From: Sediminicola luteus
Lineage (GTDB): Bacteria > Bacteroidota > Bacteroidia > Flavobacteriales > Flavobacteriaceae
Direction: 5' to 3'
Assembly: GCF_002514735.1 (NCBI RefSeq)
Contig: NZ_NBWU01000005.1
Span: forward strand, 248,001-312,000
Length of the DNA stretch: 64,000 nucleotides
Part shown: piece after piece, positions 8,248-15,301 of the stretch
How the letters are laid out: every line of letters begins with the position of its first letter
Position numbering within the stretch: position 1 is the first letter of the stretch
Notes under the pieces: generated by a model
Database searches by the model: none
What the model was told of the DNA's origin: nothing
Seen by the model: only the letters and a program-made list of their open reading frames with translations
Translations under genes and position numbers: made by a program

Positions 8248-9342
8248 ATGAGATTACCCCTAACCGTCTTACTCTTGTCCTGTGCCTTTTTGGGCTGGGG
8301 GCAAAAGCCTTACCAAAATAAATACAGTGTGGATGCCGCTTACTTCCAAGGTTCCATACTATTACATAATACCGATATATCCCATTTGATTACCAAGCAC
8401 CCTAGCGGGTTTATCGGTAGTTTTAATTGGAAGACCGAAGGTCAAAAAGAATGGCAACGGGTGTATAATTATCCCGATTACGGACTCACTGTTGCCTATC
8501 ACAGGTCGCATAACGCCACCTTGGGTGATGTATATGGGCTCTATGGCCATTATAACTTTTACTTTTTCAATAGAAACCTACAGTTTAAGGTAGCGCAAGG
8601 TATAGGGTATGCCACCAACCCTTTCGATAAGGTGGAAAATTTTAGGAATGTGGCCTATGGTTCCGATATCACCGCTTCTACCTTGTTACAGTTACAATAC
8701 CATAAACCGAGACTTTGGGGGCGCTTAGGTGTCAAGGCGGGGATGTCTGTACTGCACTTTTCCAATGCCAGTTTCAAAGCGCCGAACACCTCTACCAATA
8801 CCTTGGGGTGGAGTATTGGCTTGGAGTATGACCTTCAAGGTGATGAATTGGAATACATTCCGCGAGGCGAACGGCTTCCTTATAGCGAACCGATAGCTTT
8901 TAACCTAAGCTTACGTTTTGGGGTGAACGAATCGGATGTGGTAGGCTCTGGCCAATATGGCTTTTGGGAAATATCGGCCAATGCCGACAAACGGGTTAGC
9001 CGGGTAAGCGCCTTGCAGTTCGGGGCCGATGTGTTTTTCTCCCATTTCCTAAAAGAACTGATTTATTACCAAAGTGTTTCATTTCCTGAAAAGGATGTCA
9101 CTGGTGACGAGGATTATAAAAGGGTAGGCTTGTACGTTGGTCACGAATTGTTTATCAACCGCCTATCGGTTTTGGCCCAAATTGGGTACTATGTATATTA
9201 TCCTTTCGATTTTGAAGGAAGGGTGTATAATCGTATTGGTCTAAAATACTATTGGAACGATCGGTTTTTTAATGCTTTGACCCTTAAATCACATTCGGCC
9301 AATGCCGAATCGGTAGCCTTGGGTATAGGGGTACGACTTTGA
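8248..9342 (+). CDS. Lipid A deacylase-like outer membrane protein (acyloxyacyl hydrolase / PagL family)
   Basis: 364 residues from the ATG. A signal peptide (MRLPLTVLLLSCAFLGWG) is followed by a beta-barrel-like pattern of alternating aromatic strands and a C-terminal hydrophobic strand (ALGIGVRL). The segment LHFSNASFKAPNTSTNTLG (HFSN at residues 170-173) resembles the catalytic His-Ser region of PagL, which removes the 3-O-acyl chain of lipid A in the outer membrane. It is larger than Pseudomonas PagL (about 150 residues), as is usual for Bacteroidota members. The TTG three codons upstream is ignored because the ATG opens the signal peptide and sits at the promoter. First of three tightly packed co-directional genes. 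Confidence 0.72.
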   Translation: MRLPLTVLLLSCAFLGWGQKPYQNKYSVDAAYFQGSILLHNTDISHLITKHPSGFIGSFNWKTEGQKEWQRVYNYPDYGLTVAYHRSHNATLGDVYGLYGHYNFYFFNRNLQFKVAQGIGYATNPFDKVENFRNVAYGSDITASTLLQLQYHKPRLWGRLGVKAGMSVLHFSNASFKAPNTSTNTLGWSIGLEYDLQGDELEYIPRGERLPYSEPIAFNLSLRFGVNESDVVGSGQYGFWEISANADKRVSRVSALQFGADVFFSHFLKELIYYQSVSFPEKDVTGDEDYKRVGLYVGHELFINRLSVLAQIGYYVYYPFDFEGRVYNRIGLKYYWNDRFFNALTLKSHSANAESVALGIGVRL

Positions 9343-9351
9343 TTTCTTGCT

Positions 9352-10113
9352 ATGAAAAGGATTATATTTTTATTGGGATTATCACTGCTTTTAGGGCTGG
9401 GTGCCTGTGATTCCGAAAATGCCCCGAATTGCTTGCAGACCACTGGCGATATAGTACAACGTTCTTTAGAACTTCCTGTTTTTAATAGGGTGACCATTTT
9501 CGATGGGGTAAGTGCGGTGATCAAACAAGGCGATCGCGTCTCGGTAGTTTTGGAAGCGGGCGAAAATCTAATCGACGATATTGCTGCCGTAGTTACCGAT
9601 GGTCGTTTAGAGGTGACCGATACTAATGGTTGCAATCTGTTGCGCTCCTATGGTACCACTAAAATTTATATTACCCATCCGAACCTGGCCGAAATTCGTA
9701 GTAGTACGGGTTGGCCCATAATTTCCGATGGGCCGTTGAATTACCCTTTCCTGGCCTTGTTTTCCGAATCGTTTACGGTACCCAAGGCCGACAATACCTC
9801 GGGTTCCTTTGATCTGGAGTTGGATAATGACCGGGTGTCCATTACCTCCAATGGGGTGGCTTCTTTTAAATTGAGGGGAAAAACGGGTCGTTTGGGCGTA
9901 AGCATTGCTGCGGGCGATGCCCGGATAGATGCCCAACAGTTGGAGGCCGATATCGTTAATTTCGATCATAGGGGTACCAATGATCTTTTGGTTTTTCCGT
10001 TGTTGTTGCTCGAAGGGCGTTTACGGGGTACAGGTGATGTACAGGTGTTTAATAGACCCACCCAAGAAAACGTAACCCAATTGTATAAAGGGAAATTGGT
10101 TTATATGGATTGA
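9352..10113 (+). CDS. Lipoprotein with head-GIN (DUF2807) domain
   Basis: 253 residues. The signal MKRIIFLLGLSLLLGLGAC gives a lipobox with Cys19, so it is a lipoprotein of the periplasm or cell surface. The body has the beta-helical repeats of the head-GIN / putative autotransporter adhesin family: LPVFNRVTIFDGVSAVIKQG, VVLEAGENLIDDI, LEVTDTNG, and later turns such as ADIVNFDHRGTNDLLVF and LEGRLRGTGDVQVF. The biological role of this family is unsettled; adhesion or scaffolding is only suggested by the fold. It starts 9 bases after the deacylase-like gene and ends one base before the next start, so the three form one operon. Confidence 0.8.
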   Translation: MKRIIFLLGLSLLLGLGACDSENAPNCLQTTGDIVQRSLELPVFNRVTIFDGVSAVIKQGDRVSVVLEAGENLIDDIAAVVTDGRLEVTDTNGCNLLRSYGTTKIYITHPNLAEIRSSTGWPIISDGPLNYPFLALFSESFTVPKADNTSGSFDLELDNDRVSITSNGVASFKLRGKTGRLGVSIAAGDARIDAQQLEADIVNFDHRGTNDLLVFPLLLLEGRLRGTGDVQVFNRPTQENVTQLYKGKLVYMD

Positions 10114-10114
10114 T

Positions 10115-11176
10115 ATGGGTTGGGCAAATGGCTTTTGGCGGTTTTTATTCGGAAACAACGATTCCGAATTTCCTGAAAATGGTCTAGAAGGCCTGACTAC
10201 ATTGGTCCGGGAAGCCAAAGTACCCGGTTTGGCCGTCACCGTGCTCCATAGAGGAGAGGTCGTACTTAACCAAGGTTTGGGGTATGCCCATTTGGGTGAT
10301 AAAATACTGATTGATACCCAAAACACCTTATTTCGAATCGCAAGTGTATCCAAGCCCATAACCGGATTGGCTTTGGCGCAAATGGTCCGCGAAGGACTAT
10401 TGGATTGGGACGATTCCGTTTATGAATATGTACCTGATTTCCCTCGTAAAGCTCACGATATTTCCTTACGGCAATTGGCTTCGCATACCGCAGGAATTAG
10501 AGGGTACAAAGGCATAGAGTATGGTCTGAACAGACCCATGACCCTAGCCGAAGGAATAAACTTGTTCCAAGACGACCCCTTGCTTTTCGAGCCCGGTACC
10601 GATTATTTGTATAATAGTTTCGATTTCTGTTTGTTGTCGTTGGCCATGCAAAATGCATCTGGTATGCCCTTTCCCGAATATGTAAGCCAAAAGGTGTTGT
10701 TGCCATTGGGTTTGGAAAAGACCCAAGCAGAAATAAAAAACGAGCTGCCGGAAAGTACGGCACATTTTTATACCCGCTTTAAAAACGGATTTAAGTCGGC
10801 TATTCCCGTAGATAATGGCTATAAACTGGCTGGCGGTGGGTATTTGTCCACTTCGTGGGAGGTGGCCCAATTGGGGCAGGCCCTTTTGGATGGACATATC
10901 CCGCAAGATTCCATCACAGAGGAAATGTTAAGGTCCCAAACGGTACAAGGTCGTTCGGTCTATTACGGAATGGGTTGGCAGGTGAGTAGCGACACCCAGG
11001 GTAGACCCTTTGTGGGGCATGTAGGCAATGGGGTAGGCGGTTATTCGGTTTTTTATGTATACCCGGAACAGCAAATGGTATTTTCCATTTTGATCAATTG
11101 TACCAATCCGAGGGTAGAGGTGGCGTTGAATGATTTCGTCGATACTACTATTCGAGAGCTATTTCCGTCAGTCTAA
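10115..11176 (+). CDS. Serine hydrolase of the class C beta-lactamase family
   Basis: 353 residues. The nucleophile motif SVSK (Ser77 to Lys80, in FRIASVSKPITGLALAQM) is clear and HTAGIRGY follows as in class C-like peptidases. The second motif, usually YSN, reads YNS in YLYNSFDFCLLS, and HVGNGVGGYSVF stands near the third (HxG) motif. These enzymes are often esterases or D-Ala-D-Ala-type peptidases rather than antibiotic resistance enzymes, so no resistance is inferred. No signal peptide is visible at this start (MGWANGFWRFLFGNNDS), so it may be cytoplasmic or anchored by the short hydrophobic start. It begins one base after the head-GIN gene. Confidence 0.85.
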   Translation: MGWANGFWRFLFGNNDSEFPENGLEGLTTLVREAKVPGLAVTVLHRGEVVLNQGLGYAHLGDKILIDTQNTLFRIASVSKPITGLALAQMVREGLLDWDDSVYEYVPDFPRKAHDISLRQLASHTAGIRGYKGIEYGLNRPMTLAEGINLFQDDPLLFEPGTDYLYNSFDFCLLSLAMQNASGMPFPEYVSQKVLLPLGLEKTQAEIKNELPESTAHFYTRFKNGFKSAIPVDNGYKLAGGGYLSTSWEVAQLGQALLDGHIPQDSITEEMLRSQTVQGRSVYYGMGWQVSSDTQGRPFVGHVGNGVGGYSVFYVYPEQQMVFSILINCTNPRVEVALNDFVDTTIRELFPSV

Positions 11177-11385
11177 TCTGGCCCAGATTGTCATGGTAAA
11201 TTCTATTGGTTGATGAGTAATGTGAATCAAGGGTTAATGTTATCTATTGAAAAGCTATCGCAATTTCTCAGTGTAATTCTGCGTACCTCTGTGTAACTTG
11301 AGCCTAATGTAATGTTGCACGGAGTTTCACGGAGTAGCACAGAAGATCACAGCGTGTTCAAAACTTGATTCACCTTTGTAATGTT
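11177..11385. repeat. Intergenic gap with degenerate CACGGAG / CACAGAG repeats
   Basis: No gene. The segment between convergent genes holds short degenerate repeats: CACGGAG-TTT-CACGGAG near 11320, CTGCGTACCTCTGTGTAAC near 11280 and GCACAGAAGATCACAG near 11336. Related CACAGAG stretches occur again at 35195-35245. I see no terminator with a clear T run. Confidence 0.5.
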
Positions 11386-12123
11386 TTACTTGTTTTGACT
11401 ACTCGAACTTTGGTTTAAAGCTTCTGGGGATTTTTTGTCGGATCGTGTAATTACCCGGTAAATACTACTGGTCGAATCGATTTGCATAGTCATACTGGTC
11501 ATATCTGGAATGCCAAGATAACTGAACTGGTTCATGTTGATATCCATATGCTTAAAACTGGTTCCGGGCAAAAAACCGGCCGTGGTGTTTAGATCAAACG
11601 TACCGGTGGCTACGGTAAAATTGGCAAAATTGAATTTACTTCCTTTAGATTCCACCTCAATATGTGCATAGGCCTGGGGCGTTCTACTCGACCATAGTTG
11701 GCCTTCCTCCAAAACAATCCTTAAGGTGTCCAGACTTTCGTTGCGGTTTAAGGTAAGCGCGGCATTGTCGCGTACGATGATCTTAGGGCTTTGATCGGTG
11801 CTTAGGGTTATGGTCATGCCTTCCATGCGTTCCCGATAAAAAAGGGTATCGTTTTCAATCCGGAATTGAGAAAGGGTTAGGTTCGGTTTCTCAGATTTGG
11901 GTGCCGAGGCCGTAAGGGTGTTTTTAGAGGCAAAATCTATATAGCCTACCGCACCGCCTTCCATAACGATTACTGAGAACGGAGGTAATTCAACTTCCGA
12001 CACGGTCATTTCTACCGTTTTATTCGCACTTTTTTCATGGGTTTTTGCCAGAATGTACATGGTTAGGACCGAACCGAAAAAGAATATGAGATAGGCAATA
12101 AAGATATATTTAGAGGTTTTCAT
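11386..12123 (-). CDS. Membrane-anchored hypothetical protein of a GntR/ABC operon
   Basis: 245 residues with one N-terminal membrane segment (about residues 6-26, IFIAYLIFFFGSVLTMYILA) and a large non-cytoplasmic part. The rest is a regular series of short beta stretches (SVIVMEGGAVGYIDF, LTLSQFRIENDTLFYRERM, IIVRDNAALTLNRNESL, AHIEVESKGSKFNFANF), giving a beta-helix impression close to head-GIN proteins. The C-terminus is Ser/Gln-rich. It is the last gene of the minus-strand operon, starting one base after the GntR regulator ends. Not recognised by name; an accessory of the ABC exporter is a guess from context. Confidence 0.7.
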   Translation of the reverse strand: MKTSKYIFIAYLIFFFGSVLTMYILAKTHEKSANKTVEMTVSEVELPPFSVIVMEGGAVGYIDFASKNTLTASAPKSEKPNLTLSQFRIENDTLFYRERMEGMTITLSTDQSPKIIVRDNAALTLNRNESLDTLRIVLEEGQLWSSRTPQAYAHIEVESKGSKFNFANFTVATGTFDLNTTAGFLPGTSFKHMDINMNQFSYLGIPDMTSMTMQIDSTSSIYRVITRSDKKSPEALNQSSSSQNK

Positions 12124-12124
12124 T

Positions 12125-12490
12125 TTAATCGTTTTGTTGGATTTGTTGAATTAAGTCGGCCAGTTGGTTACTGTTTAATTGTAAGAGTTTTACTTTTTTA
12201 ATGAGTCCGGGTAATTCATCTTGTATAAAGCTTTCCTTTTCCCGTTTTTGAATCTGGTTCACGGCATCTTCGGCAATAAAAAAACCTACCCCTCTTTTGT
12301 TTAGGAATACCCCAATTTCCTGTAAATAGGTGTAGGTGCGCATTACCGTATTCCGATTTACCTGTAAGGATACGGCCATATCCCTAACCGAGGGTACCCG
12401 ATCCATGGCACCTAGCTCCCCGGCCAGTATCTGTTGGCAGAGGTTGTCGGCAATTTGGAGGTAAATTCCTTTTTTGGCTTTGAACTCCAT
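12125..12490 (-). CDS. GntR-family transcriptional regulator, YtrA subfamily
   Basis: 121 residues, the short YtrA form with a winged helix and a small C-terminal dimerisation tail. The DNA-binding part is typical: IYLQIADNLCQQILAGEL, RVPSVRDMAVSLQVNRNTVMRTYTYLQ, GVGFFIAEDA. The 50-residue helical tail (PGLIKKVKLLQLNSNQLADLI) fits the subfamily. It is encoded two bases after the permease and one base before the anchored protein. YtrA regulators normally repress their own ABC operon and respond to cell envelope stress. Here the regulator is third rather than first in the operon. A GTGT-N14-ACAC dyad on the operon promoter (14114-14135) is the likely operator. Confidence 0.88.
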   Translation of the reverse strand: MEFKAKKGIYLQIADNLCQQILAGELGAMDRVPSVRDMAVSLQVNRNTVMRTYTYLQEIGVFLNKRGVGFFIAEDAVNQIQKREKESFIQDELPGLIKKVKLLQLNSNQLADLIQQIQQND

Positions 12491-12492
12491 GG

Positions 12493-13269
12493 CTAAATTT
12501 CTTTTTCTTTTAATAAATAATAGGCCAAGGGTAAAAAGAACAAACTCGAAAGGATGGTTATAGTTAGGAAGGTCAATACTCCACTGGATATGTCGAACAG
12601 GCTGTTGTACATGAAAAAATCTATTTCGAGTACATTGTTCAACATATAAGGGAAAAAAATGTGGGAAAGGGTGACCATAAAAACGAAAAGTCCAAAAAGT
12701 AACAGACTAAAGGACAATAAGGTTTTTAAATGGGCGTATTTTTTAAAGAAGGCGGCCCCGGAGAACAATAAGGCCCCAAGGGAAAGGGTGCCCAAATAGG
12801 CAAATAGCTCTGCCTCTGGATTAAGGTTGACATATATTTCCAGGAATTTGAATTCTTCAATTACCAGGCGGTCTTGTGGCCTAGTGATAAAATAGATGGC
12901 TTTGGCCGAATGAAAAGCCAGCCAAAAAACGCCCATGAACAAGAAAAAGAAAAATGGGATTCTCAAGAAGAGTTCCCAAAGATATTTTTCCAAACGGGAA
13001 ACAGGTAGACAAAGAAAATTAATCGTTTTTTGTTTATTTCTAAAAGCAGGGAAAGCACCGCCGACCGCAAAGATTCCGGCCATAATCAGACCCACGGCCA
13101 TAATGGGCTCAAATTGGTTTCGGCCAAAGCGTACCCTTCTATCCAGTAATAAAATATAATCGATTATAACCAAGGCCGCGAATAGGGCGAGCAATGATAG
13201 CAAATAGGTTTTTCCGTTAATTCTAAGGTCGTACTTTATGTAATTGGTAAATCGTTTAAATTGGAACAT
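12493..13269 (-). CDS. ABC transporter permease (membrane protein)
   Basis: 258 residues with about six hydrophobic segments, for example YLLSLLALFAALVIIDYILLL near 23-43, PIMAVGLIMAGIFAVGGAF near 55-73, FFFFLFMGVFWLAF, YLGTLSLGALLFSGAAFF, FSLLLFGLFVFMVTLSHIF and VLTFLTITILSSLFFLPLAYY. This is the ABC-2 type architecture that pairs with YtrB-like ATPases. The substrate is unknown. The start lies 9 bases after the ATPase stop, so the two are made together. It ends with LLKEKEI. Function is inferred from topology and neighbours because permease sequences of this class are weakly conserved. Confidence 0.82.
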   Translation of the reverse strand: MFQFKRFTNYIKYDLRINGKTYLLSLLALFAALVIIDYILLLDRRVRFGRNQFEPIMAVGLIMAGIFAVGGAFPAFRNKQKTINFLCLPVSRLEKYLWELFLRIPFFFFLFMGVFWLAFHSAKAIYFITRPQDRLVIEEFKFLEIYVNLNPEAELFAYLGTLSLGALLFSGAAFFKKYAHLKTLLSFSLLLFGLFVFMVTLSHIFFPYMLNNVLEIDFFMYNSLFDISSGVLTFLTITILSSLFFLPLAYYLLKEKEI

Positions 13270-13278
13270 AATCGATAG

Positions 13279-14100
13279 TTAGATGGTTAGGGTAGGTTGG
13301 TGGCACAAGGCATTAAAGAGCAATTCGATATCCATTTCGGTATAGTCGTCGGTTTCGGCATATTGTAAAATATGGTATCCTTCCAGACATTTTTCATAGT
13401 ATAATACCGAACCGTCTTCGGGTAGTACCGGGGTTTTAACAAACTGAAGACGCTGCGAGATCTGGTCAACACTTTGGTTGAGTACGATCTCCCCTCTTTC
13501 CAAAATCAAAATCCCATCTAAAATGTTTTCTACATCTTTTACCAAATGGGTAGAGAGAATAACGGTCTGTGCATCGGTTATCGATTCCACTAAAATCTTC
13601 CGGAAGATACTTTTCGACGGAATGTCCAAGCCGTTGGTGGGCTCGTCGAGTAACAACAAAGAACAACCCGTGGCCAGGGCAAAAGCCATCATGGCCTTTT
13701 TTTGTTGGCCCAAAGAAAGTTTGTCCAAACGGAGTTTGGGCTCCAATTCAAAATCTTTCAAGATACCTTGCATTTTTTCCGCATCGAAATCCGGATAGAG
13801 TGGCGCGTAGGCCTTGGTATAGGCAGCAATGCTTAATTGAGGTACGAACGGAACGTCGGGCAAGAAGAAGAGTTTAGATAGATACTCGGGTCTTCTTTGC
13901 ATCGGAAATTGGTCACCTACTTTTAATTCGCCCGCTTTCGGAAAAATGAGTCCGGCCAAAAGATGTAGCAAGGTGGTTTTGCCAATGCCGTTCTTGCCCA
14001 AAAGCCCGATAATTCCTTTGTGTTCGATTTCAAAGGATAAGCCGGTAAATACGTCTTGGTTTTTTTTGTAGTGAAAGTGAAGGTTGTTGGTTTTTATCAT
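13279..14100 (-). CDS. ABC transporter ATP-binding protein
   Basis: 273 residues, a complete nucleotide-binding domain: Walker A GKNGIGKT (residues 35-42), signature LSLGQQKKAMM (from 128), Walker B LLLLDEP (148-154) followed by TNGLD, and the switch His in ILSTHLVKD. The C-terminal 70 residues are a variable extension as in YtrB/EcsA-like exporters. First gene of the minus-strand operon ATPase - permease - GntR regulator - anchored protein. It drives the neighbouring permease; the family context suggests export of, or protection against, an envelope-active compound, which is inference. The ATG lies about 30 bases after the predicted transcript start. Confidence 0.92.
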   Translation of the reverse strand: MIKTNNLHFHYKKNQDVFTGLSFEIEHKGIIGLLGKNGIGKTTLLHLLAGLIFPKAGELKVGDQFPMQRRPEYLSKLFFLPDVPFVPQLSIAAYTKAYAPLYPDFDAEKMQGILKDFELEPKLRLDKLSLGQQKKAMMAFALATGCSLLLLDEPTNGLDIPSKSIFRKILVESITDAQTVILSTHLVKDVENILDGILILERGEIVLNQSVDQISQRLQFVKTPVLPEDGSVLYYEKCLEGYHILQYAETDDYTEMDIELLFNALCHQPTLTI

Positions 14101-14112
14101 GCCTAGTGAATT

Positions 14113-14165
14113 AGTGTACTAGTAAAGTATGACACAAATGTAAACAAAATTCCGATCTTGCCAAA
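14113..14165 (-). promoter_or_regulatory. Promoter TTTG-N19-TACATTTG with GTGT-N14-ACAC operator for the GntR/ABC operon
   Basis: On the minus strand TTTG (14162-14165) stands exactly 19 bases before TACATTTG (14135-14142), a textbook Bacteroidota promoter. Overlapping the -7 element and the expected start is GTGT (14114-14117) with ACAC (14132-14135), within AGTGTA...GACACA. YtrA-type regulators bind such AGTGTA-like inverted halves, so this is the likely autoregulatory operator. Confidence 0.7.
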
Positions 14166-14195
14166 TGTTTATAAGATTGATTGAGTTAGGGATAG

Positions 14196-14220
14196 CTTGA
14201 TTTCCATGGAATATATCAAG
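14196..14220. promoter_or_regulatory. 25-bp imperfect dyad upstream of the LuxR-type gene
   Basis: The arms CTTGAT and ATCAAG (14196-14201, 14215-14220) enclose the perfect 10-bp palindrome TTCCATGGAA. It lies 34 bases before the LuxR-type ATG and about 30 bases upstream of the divergent GntR operon's -33 element. It may be a regulator binding site; no factor can be named. Confidence 0.4.
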
Positions 14221-14254
14221 CCGATTCCTTATTTTTCAAGTAAAAGTATTGGTT

Positions 14255-15214
14255 ATGCGCTACCTGATATTCATTTTGTTTTGTACATATTTTAATGGGA
14301 TCCAGGCCCAAACAGGGGTTTCGGGTCAAGTAGATTTGGATGACACAATAGATGGAGTGCAGATTAAAGTCTTTACATATGGCTCGCAGGCCAAACTAAA
14401 AGACAGCTTACGATTAGTGGCCACGACACAGCCTGATGCAAAAGGATTTTTTGAATTCGATAGCCATTTGTTTTCAAAGAAAAACAGCCTGTATAAGATT
14501 CAATACATGGAAAAAGGAGGGAAAATTGCCGAAAAATCTTTTATCCACTCCCAGTCCGATGTTCTGCGATTTTCACTGGTAGATGGTGTTTTTGCCCATT
14601 ATGAGTCGACCAATATGGCCGATAAAGAATGGCAAGGTTTTCAGCAATTAAAACTAAAATTGCTCGATTCTTTGGTCGCCCCAACAGCCCAAGTGGATTT
14701 GGATAAACGATTGGCCGGTTATACCAAAGACTCCGTTAAGGTATTGTATGTAAAATTATTGGCCCTGAACCAACTAGATCAACGGAATCTGTTGCAGTCC
14801 GATATCTCGGCCAACCCGTCGGCATATACTGTTTTACTAAAGGAATTACAAGCCAGTGATATTCCGGCTTTGGAGTATGCTTTTTTGGCAGATAGAATAG
14901 CCTTGGACTATGCCAAGGATTATCAGAAAAAATATAGCTGGAGTATGGCCTTGAACCTCTTTTTGCTTCTAGGGTTTGTTGTAAGCGGGGCGTATCTGTT
15001 CTATCGTAAACGGAAGCCAAACGGAACGGCCCATCTGTTAAGTAGCCAAGAAACCAAGGTGGAGGCGCTTATCTTACAGGGTTGTACCAATAAAGAGATC
15101 GCCCAAGAATTATTTATCAGTGTCAATACGGTAAAAACGCATATCCAAAACATTTACAGAAAGTTGGAGGTGGCCAACCGAAAGGAATTGATAGGGCGTT
15201 TTTCAAAAAAATAG
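14255..15214 (+). CDS. Membrane-anchored LuxR-type transcriptional regulator
   Basis: 319 residues. A signal peptide (MRYLIFILFCTYFNGIQAQ) leads to a roughly 210-residue extracytoplasmic part. One membrane helix follows (WSMALNLFLLLGFVVSGAYLFY, near 225-247), then a basic stretch (RKRKPNG) and a C-terminal LuxR HTH (SSQETKVEALILQGCTNKEIAQELFISVNTVKTHIQNIYRKL). The DNA-binding domain is thus cytoplasmic and the sensor outside, a one-component transmembrane regulator. The sensor begins with a carboxypeptidase-regulatory-like fold impression (GVSGQVDLDDTIDGVQIKV) and then helices without TPR repeats that I can confirm. The TTG two codons upstream is ignored in favour of the ATG that opens the signal peptide. 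Ligand unknown. Confidence 0.82.
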   Translation: MRYLIFILFCTYFNGIQAQTGVSGQVDLDDTIDGVQIKVFTYGSQAKLKDSLRLVATTQPDAKGFFEFDSHLFSKKNSLYKIQYMEKGGKIAEKSFIHSQSDVLRFSLVDGVFAHYESTNMADKEWQGFQQLKLKLLDSLVAPTAQVDLDKRLAGYTKDSVKVLYVKLLALNQLDQRNLLQSDISANPSAYTVLLKELQASDIPALEYAFLADRIALDYAKDYQKKYSWSMALNLFLLLGFVVSGAYLFYRKRKPNGTAHLLSSQETKVEALILQGCTNKEIAQELFISVNTVKTHIQNIYRKLEVANRKELIGRFSKK

Positions 15215-15301
15215 GGGGACTAGTACCAAAATCACCCCGGTCTCGTACGGAAGTTGGGTTTCATTAAGCTTCCTTTGGTTCCATTCTAGTATGGTAACCT
15301 T

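Noticed and set aside
10115-11176. Antibiotic resistance beta-lactamase
   Set aside because: The fold family is right, but most such chromosomal proteins are other serine hydrolases and the second motif is atypical.
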